In this document: in pieces, positions 57,438 to 64,000 of the stretch | Position numbering within the stretch: the stretch's first letter is position 1 | How the letters are laid out: each line of letters begins with the position of its first letter | Source: Echinometra lucunter | Taxonomy: Eukaryota > Echinodermata > Echinoidea > Camarodonta > Echinometridae | NCBI GenBank assembly: GCA_029962745.1 | Contig: CM057161.1 | Location: 10,165,407-10,229,406 of the forward strand | Reading direction: 5' to 3' | Length of the DNA stretch: 64,000 bases | Program-made: the position numbers and the translations under genes | Notes under the pieces: model-generated | Seen by the model: the letters and a program-made list of their open reading frames with translations, nothing else | Databases searched by the model: none | Told to the model about the DNA's origin: nothing

Positions 57438-60400
57438 ATGCAGAGAACATATGTTCAAAAGAGAGGTAAGATTACACTGCTGTAGTTTAATGATTATTTT
57501 TACCTTCATAAAACAAGAATTCCAAATTTTGTAGACAACCCAATAATGACTGTCCAATCCATTGCATCAATTTGCATTGCCATTGCAACTGCAAAGCACA
57601 GAAAGTGCAGTGAGAATGCAGTAGAGAAATATAAGTTTTTATCATGCCATTTGTACCTTTCCTTTAAATTTGTCTTTACTATAAAGTTACAATGCAATCT
57701 GCAAGTAGATGTTTGTTACTAGATTATAGGAAATGTGTTTTTGTTACAAGTAAGAATTCTATTCTAATTTGTGAATTGCAACTTGCAGAAATGGTTGATA
57801 TGATCCTGATGATTGTTGAGTGAAAATTGAGAAGTTTGATCCACTTTTTTCTTTCTTTTGGTCACTTAATTGGTCTTCGTTGTTTCTAAACCCCTTTATT
57901 TCAGATGGCAGGAAGGAGTATGTTATGTTTGACAAGATCACCTCTCGTATTCAAAGATTATGTTACAACCTAAATCCAGATTTTATTGACCCGGTAAGAA
58001 AGGAATTTGATTTTTTTGTGTTTGAAATTAAGTTAGCTGGTTTTTAGAATGAGATCATATTGGCATAATTTTTAGTGTTTTCTCTAACACTGTTTTTAAA
58101 AAGTTCTTTTGTTTGTCGGACTTGGTCCATTTCAACATTTCACTCAGCTCTAGACCCCCCTAATGTTAAAATGCGTTTGTGTTGCATTGACCAAAGTTTA
58201 AAAATTGTGGATTTTGGTAACCATGGATTTTTTTGAAATTATTTTTTCAGAAGGTTGTGGTGGTGTTGACATTTTCATAAATAGGCTTAACAGTTAGAAG
58301 TGTACTCTGTTTTTCATAACTCATGTCCCATTTCCATGAAACTTGAAGTTGAACACAAGGATTTTCAAGTGTTCAAAATCATACCAAATTACTTTCAGGT
58401 CACCAAGTCATTGTTGAATGTCATTTTACTAGGTCAATGAACTTCAATTTTGTCTTTCAAAAACTTAATGATAGGTTTTGTAGGTTTTTAAAAATTTTCA
58501 CAGTCATTTCAAATGTTTTTTGTTCAAAATTCCATGGTTGATATACAGATAATCTTGGTGCTATGGTAGGAATTGTCTCTAGATTGTGACCTCCTTTTTC
58601 AAATGAAAACCCCCCCCCCCCCCCCAAAAAAAAAGGAAAAAAAGAGGTCCAAAATCTTCCCTTTTGGTCAGTTAGAGGTCATCAATTTTCTTTGCAACTT
58701 TAAGTTTGGGGTAAAATTTATATCATCGAGAGTCTTGTCAGTGATTTTAACTGACAATTTTGCTCTAAGCCAATCAGATGCAAGAATTTCAGTAGCTTAT
58801 AATGTCAGTTTTCGGTAAAAATCACTGAAAAGACACTTGAGGTAACACTCCCCTGAATTTACCATGATACCTGAAATTCCAATGCCCCAGGGAAAACATG
58901 ATCCTGTCCATGTGGGAGAAATTCATGTCTGGGAGAAAATTATGAGGGGACATTTTCTGTATGTATTCCAATTTCCAATTCTAAGTGGTGATCATTTTTT
59001 TTTTTTACTTTATTACCAGATGAACTGGAAATATGCAGAAGTCTGCAGTCGGGTTTTTGAATCTATTTCATCCAGTATTCCAGTTCACTTCTAAATTGTT
59101 CAATTTCTATAATTTTGTGTAGATGAGGCAGTGTGACAGTGTCAGTGACTTTCACCATGATTTGCTAATTTAATGTGCAAAGTCGTAAAAGTAAAAATGT
59201 AATGAAAAATTCCCTTGTGTTCCTTGGTATTAACAGTTCTATCATTTAAGACATGCTGCAATACAGTGGTCAGGTGTAATCTGAGTTCACTGACAATATC
59301 ATCAATATTTTTTTTTTTAAAGTATCCAAATATCATTAATACCAGTATTTACATGAGTTTTCTTTTGGCATGTATGTGCATGATCACTGTGAAACAGTTT
59401 TTGACTTTCACTTTCCAGTCCAATTTTTGCCAGTCATTGAATCTAGAAGGAAATTTCCCTGATAAACACTTCATTCAAATGTGAAAATCCTAGTCACGTT
59501 GTGCCTTTTGTTTCTTTTTAAACAACCCCAAATATGTGCAAATATCTGCCGACCAAAGTTTTCCTGGATGCCGTATCATGGTTTTGTTAAGAGTTTGTCT
59601 TGAACCTGTCAAACCAAACAAGCTACAGTAGAGTACAAAGACACCCTCAAATATAAGAATCTATTTGATTCAGGTCTAGTCAATATAGTTTTCATATATG
59701 TGGGACTTACATGTAGTTGGTCATCCTTCGAGAATCCAGCAGTGGTACAAGTGAAATTAATTTTTACTTTGATTATTTTTGGTATGGTATGGAGCCCCCC
59801 CCCCCCCCACCTTCTATATCATACATATACATGTACGCTGATTGATTTGTTCATGAAAACCATTGTTCACTTACACAGAAGGTGCCCAGAATTGTATGGA
59901 AAACTTATTCTCTTTCATTATAATGCATCAATAATGCATTACCACTCTTAAAGACATGTATGTGAAATAATAACAGCATATTACTGACTTGCACTTTAAT
60001 CAAACAACTGTATTTTGAGTTTGTGGGACCAAGGGAAAAGTTGACACCTATTTGGTGTAAGATATCTTCTTTGTTGTTAGTAGTCACGTGTGGCATAAAG
60101 CCTTTGCTCAAATCAAAACATCTCTCTGACAAGTTTCTGGTATGTATTTTGTATTCCTAAGGGAAATGATGGACGTACTGTCTTTTGGTCATTGAGTTGA
60201 CTGAATAATGGAATGCAAGCAACTGCTGTTGCATAGAAATTTGTTGACATGCAATGTTATGTCTACATACAGTGCATAGCAAAGCCTTATAAATGCTGTT
60301 GGGGTTGATTTCATGAATAAAGTTCGGCTGATTTATTTCTGCTTCACTGGAGAACACGGCAGCTCTCTTTGTGATTAAAGTGGGGGCAGTATCAAACAAA

Positions 60401-63400
60401 TGTGGTTTCAGGCTTCCAGCAAACACGAGCCTTGCAATTATTTATTAATGTGTAGACCCAAACTAAAAAGAAGGGGGGGGGGGGAATAACATTTGCAAAA
60501 ATATACAAAATGGCACAAATATTGTGATGAAGACTAAAAGGATGATCTAGTACAATTACACAACCCCCCCCCCCCCCAAAAAAAAAAAAAACCTACAAAA
60601 ATGCTGATTAATTTGGATCATGCATGTAACTTGTCATTCTATTAAGCTGTTATGTGTAGTGAATGATGGTAAAAATGCTTGTCATACAATGGGTACAGGA
60701 AAAGTGCTATTGCTGTTAGTATTCCCCAGGCTCTAGCAGGGTCCATGATTGCATAGTCCCATATATGCATTTTTTGGTAACATTTTTACATTAATCTCTG
60801 TTAAATTTTGCTATTTCTATAGCCTGTCATCACCATGAAGGTGATCAGCGGGGTCTACCCAGGTGTGACGACTGTTGAACTGGATACCCTAGCTGCAGAG
60901 ACGGCTGCTACCATGACAACCAAGCATCCCGACTACGCTGTTCTCGCAGCCCGTATTGCCGTCTCTAACCTCCATAAAGAGACGAAGAAGCTCTTCAGTG
61001 GTAAGTAACTGAATGGGAGAAAGAAGTCCCATAGTGTCTTAAACTTCTGGGCACATTCATGAAATACATCGTGATTAGCCTTGATAAGGACTACATCAAC
61101 TTTTTCTAAGTGAAATCGATGGATCCTCACTGTGGCCTCACCATGACTACAAAGATATTTTATCATCAGTATAGAATTGAGCACCACAAAGGTGCGTTCA
61201 GATATGATGTGACTTTGTGCCGCCACATTTTTTGTGTTCAGATATGGTGCGGCATTGTGGCGCCACATATGCTAATTAACGTGCATTAACACATCAACTC
61301 TCAAATGAGAGAGAACTTTGTCAAAACTTGCACGGAAAATGCCAGGGCAACATTTTTTGCACTGACTCTTCAGGAATTTGATTGGTGCGTATTTTTTTGC
61401 AGCCAGGCAGTAAACAAAATCGTGTCCTGCCTCAGCAAAATTTGTACACAAAAAATGTGGCGGCACAAAGTCGCATCATATCTGAACGCATCTTGAATGT
61501 CTTTTTTAAATTTCCTTTCTTTCTTTTGAATGTGAAAAGGTATCAAGTTTTTTGATGAATTAGGACAATTTTAAGGATCTGATCAGAACTCCTGTCTAAT
61601 ATTGTGGTCATGTGTATCTCTTTATAGCTGTGATGAAGGACTTGTACGAGTACACAAACCCCAGGAACAACCTACACTCGCCCCTCATTAGCAAAGAAAC
61701 CATGGAAATCATCAATGAAAATGCTGATGTAAGTGGCATGCCATGTTTTGGATGTACATGTACTATTATGCATCCTACGAAGAAGGCACATGAAGAGAAA
61801 AATGGCTTTCCTTCATGTATGGAAATTGAAAACTAGGAAGTATCTGAAGAAGTTTTCTACTCTGTAGATTCGGTGAAGCCTTTCCCTTTAGAAATAAGAG
61901 ACAGGGTTGTTTGATTTTGTCTTGTGTCTCTTAAAGGGGGTACACAATGCTGAAACAATGTTAGCTCATTGAAAAGCACATGATTTTATTAGCAGAAAAT
62001 CATCTGCCTAAAGTTTTTTTTTTAAGTCGTGTTGCCAAGGAAACCCCAAATATGGTAAGATTTCGGGATATTTTTTACCCCTAAGCTGTGACCCAGTTTC
62101 ATCTGGGTACCCACTTTGACGTCAAAATGACGTCAAAGTGGGTACCTTGTCGCGTACTTCTAGCAAAATGCACGCAAGGTATAATACATATTGTACAGTC
62201 TAGCGCGCAGCACAACTGCGATGCGCGAAGCTGGGTACCCACTTTGACGTCATACCTCATACTCAATTTCTTTGGTCAGCTCTTGACTTTTTTATGAGAA
62301 AATTAGTCTAAATGCATTGATTTCGATTAAAAATAACATATTTTTAATGTTATTCTTCTTATAATTCTATTCTCGATCATATGTCAATTTTTCGTTTACC
62401 ATTGTGTAATCACTTTAAGCAGGGTTTAGTGCTCACAGGCACCCCAGATATTGGGCAGTTTCAAAATTTTTGACAGGGTTCATACGTAGAAACCATCAAA
62501 CTAATTACCTGCTTGTTAATGATCGATGCTGAGACATAATCCTAAGATTCGATAAAAGTTTGTTCTTTTTATTCACACAGAGGCTAAACTCAGCCATCCT
62601 CTATGACAGGGACTTTGAGTACAACTACTTTGGCTTTAAGGTGAGAAGAACAAATATGAAATGTTTGATTTAGTTGTGATGCCCTAACCTGATCTCTTAA
62701 GATATGTGCAGTGTGATTCTGGAATTGGATGACTTATTCTGTGTGGTTCATCTGAACTGGTTTTACATCCACCATTGTCTTTTTAGTGCAATGTTTCGTT
62801 TTGTTTTTGTTTTTGTTTTTGTTTTGTTTTGTTTGCTCATGCATACATGTTCATCTGGTTTTTACTTCCATATTTGTTACGATAACCATATTAAAAAGAA
62901 TCCCGTATGTCATGTTTGTATATGTATATCAAGATAATGAGTGAATTCTTTTATTTCTGTTCCAACTCCTTTTACCATTTATATTCTCTTGTTCTTTGCA
63001 GACACTAGAACGATCCTACCTCTTGAAAATTAATGGAAAGGGTAAGTGCAAAGGAACAAAAAATGGTTATGGTTAAGTTTAATTTTTCATATGGAATGGT
63101 TAATATTCAGAGTCCACACAAATAATCCAATGACAAAAATACATAGCAAACAAACAAAAAACTAAAACACTTAAGAAAAAAAAAGAAAATTTATAAATAT
63201 TGTATTTTTGCATACTAATAATTCATCATTCCAGTGCCAAACATTTAGAGGTGTGAAAAGCTACTGAGGTACCTTACATCACAAATTTATTCAGTTTGAA
63301 CATTTCATGTCCTCTTTGTGATTCTGAAGTTTGTTTAGTATTTGTTTGGCTCTGACTTTTTGTTTGTTTGCCTTTCGTCTACCTATAGTTGCTGAACGAC

Positions 63401-63465
63401 CCCAGCACATGTTGATGAGAGTGGCAGTGGGTATACATGGAAGGGATATTGATGCAGCAATAGAG
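57438..63465 (+). CDS. RRM1: Ribonucleoside-diphosphate reductase large subunit, exons 1-7, 3' partial
   Basis: Exons are 57438-57465, 57905-57993, 60823-61000, 61628-61728, 62581-62640, 63002-63041 and 63389-63465. They give 191 in-frame codons, about a quarter of the usual 790-residue enzyme; the catalytic barrel lies past the window. RRM1 reduces ribonucleoside diphosphates to deoxy forms in the cytosol as a complex with the small subunit. The translation opens [20 protein letters not shown], continues through an ATP-cone (allosteric activity site, about 1-92) including the [11 protein letters not shown] motif, then [16 protein letters not shown] and [17 protein letters not shown]. All of these are nearly identical to vertebrate RRM1. 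The N-terminus is a few residues longer than the human one (MHVIKRDGR). Start ATG 57438 is followed by exon phase 1, closed by GAT across the first intron. Confidence 0.97.
57994..60822. other. RRM1 intron 2 (2.8 kb)
   Basis: No additional exon is seen between donor CCG-GTAAGA and acceptor TTTCTATAG. It contains poly-C tracts (58609-58624, 59797-59808, 60565-60577), a poly-G tract (60473-60483) and a MITE-like fold (58731-58833). The rest is AT-rich. Confidence 0.7.
58731..58833. mobile_element. ~100-bp MITE-like inverted repeat in RRM1 intron 2
   Basis: The left part GTCTTGTCAGTGATTTT and the right part, whose reverse complement is GTCTTTTCAGTGATTTTT, form terminal inverted repeats. An inner AACTGACAA/GTCAGTT pair lies around AGCCAATCAGATGCAAG. 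It is compact and non-coding, with no clear target duplication. Confidence 0.5.
61189..61494. mobile_element. 306-bp MITE with 50-bp terminal inverted repeats in RRM1 intron 3
   Basis: The left arm (61189-61240, containing TGCGTTCAGATATGATG, then TTTGTGCCGCCACATTTTTT) and right arm (61444-61494) are reverse complements over about 50 bp with two or three mismatches. A second, partial copy of the head (GTTCAGATATGGTGCGGC) lies just inside the left arm. A 63-codon frame across it is incidental. No matching target duplication was found. Confidence 0.75.
62106..62251. repeat. Three-copy inverted CRE-containing repeat in RRM1 intron 4
   Basis: GGTACCCACTTTGACGTCA occurs at 62106-62124, as its perfect reverse complement at 62128-62146 (3-nt loop), and again at 62233-62251. 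Each copy, with its neighbour base, includes the full CREB palindrome TGACGTCA. Copies 2 and 3 could also be the inverted ends of a 124-bp element with a CG-rich core (GCGCG motifs). Confidence 0.85.
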
Positions 63466-64000
63466 GTAAGATAGACATTTTGTCTTCCCCTTGTTACCTG
63501 ATGGATATTTAAGATTTGTACGTGTTTGAAAATGTTGATACTAGTTATTGCAACAGCTTCATGTTGCTGCCAATTGCATTTATCTTCCTGCTAGTTATTG
63601 CTGGCATTACAGAAAGAACTGTGTTGAAAAATGTGTGTGGACCTTTTTTTCACCCGAAATAGGAAAACAGGTCCCCTCATTCTAGAGTTAATGTAAATGA
63701 TGTCCCAATGTAACAGTGAAACAAAATTCTAGAAGTAAACATAATGTAACAGTGAAACAAAATTCTAGAAGTAAACATTGACTCTTAAAAAGTGGCTAGT
63801 GTTCCATATGTACCCCCACTAAAAGTGAAAAAGGGTAAGACTGTTTGGCAGGGGGGGGGGGTACATATGGAAATCTTTCCTTAAAAGTTTACATGTGAAA
63901 ATAGTCCCAGAACTTAGGGCACATAAAGGCTAATGTTGTTTATTGTTTGCTACTTCATAAACAGATCCCGGGTAATGTTTATAGACCTATTACAACTCCT
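63466..64000. other. Start of RRM1 intron 7
   Basis: Sequence after the exon 7 donor (GAG-GTAAGA) to the window end. It contains a perfect 36-bp tandem duplication (63707-63742 and 63743-63778) and a poly-G run (63852-63861). No exon 8 is seen before 64000. Confidence 0.7.

Overview
The window is animal nuclear DNA. Every convincing gene is split by GT-AG introns, the spaces between genes are long and AT-rich, and the sequence is full of microsatellites, poly-G/poly-C runs, MITEs and SINE/LINE remnants. The protein families present, together with the CCAGGATTTT/poly-G repeats, tRNA-SINEs and TGACCTTTGACC tandem repeats, fit a marine invertebrate deuterostome, most likely an echinoderm such as a sea urchin. 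The species cannot be fixed from the sequence alone.

Layout. (1) 988-1917 (+): the last coding exon of a HNK-1/chondroitin-type carbohydrate sulfotransferase; its upstream exons lie outside the window. (2) 12573-18650 (+): a complete seven-exon gene for a four-pass membrane protein of the M6/proteolipid (PLP/GPM6) family, 510 aa, with a long Ser/Asn/Tyr-rich cytoplasmic tail. (3) 24048-41910 (-): a second M6/PLP gene, 567 aa, tail to tail with the first. It has the same number of coding exons, the same intron phase at every junction and two exons of identical length; its first intron is 13.4 kb. (4) 57438 to the window end (+): the first seven coding exons (191 codons) of ribonucleoside-diphosphate reductase large subunit (RRM1), behind a promoter with two facing E2F sites. 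Every exon junction given for genes 2-4 was checked for reading-frame closure.

The rest is repeat-rich. Two hAT-type elements have perfect 8-bp target duplications (54832-56404 and 14470-15013). There is a piggyBac-type MITE with TTAA duplications (5281-5688), a foldback element (38389-38834) and a composite 150/301-bp tandem element carrying nuclear-receptor DR1 motifs (29997-30881). Two copies of one tRNA-derived SINE, two copies of one LINE 3' end, several MITEs within RRM1 introns and strong palindromes near 45.1 kb complete the picture.

No operon-like cooperation is seen between genes. The only functional link is that the two M6 genes are paralogues, probably from a local inverted duplication. 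The most unusual observations are the decayed copies of the TM1 exon in the second M6 gene, a candidate alternative 5' exon in the first M6 gene, and the complete hAT elements, which explain many of the poly-G fragments elsewhere in the window.
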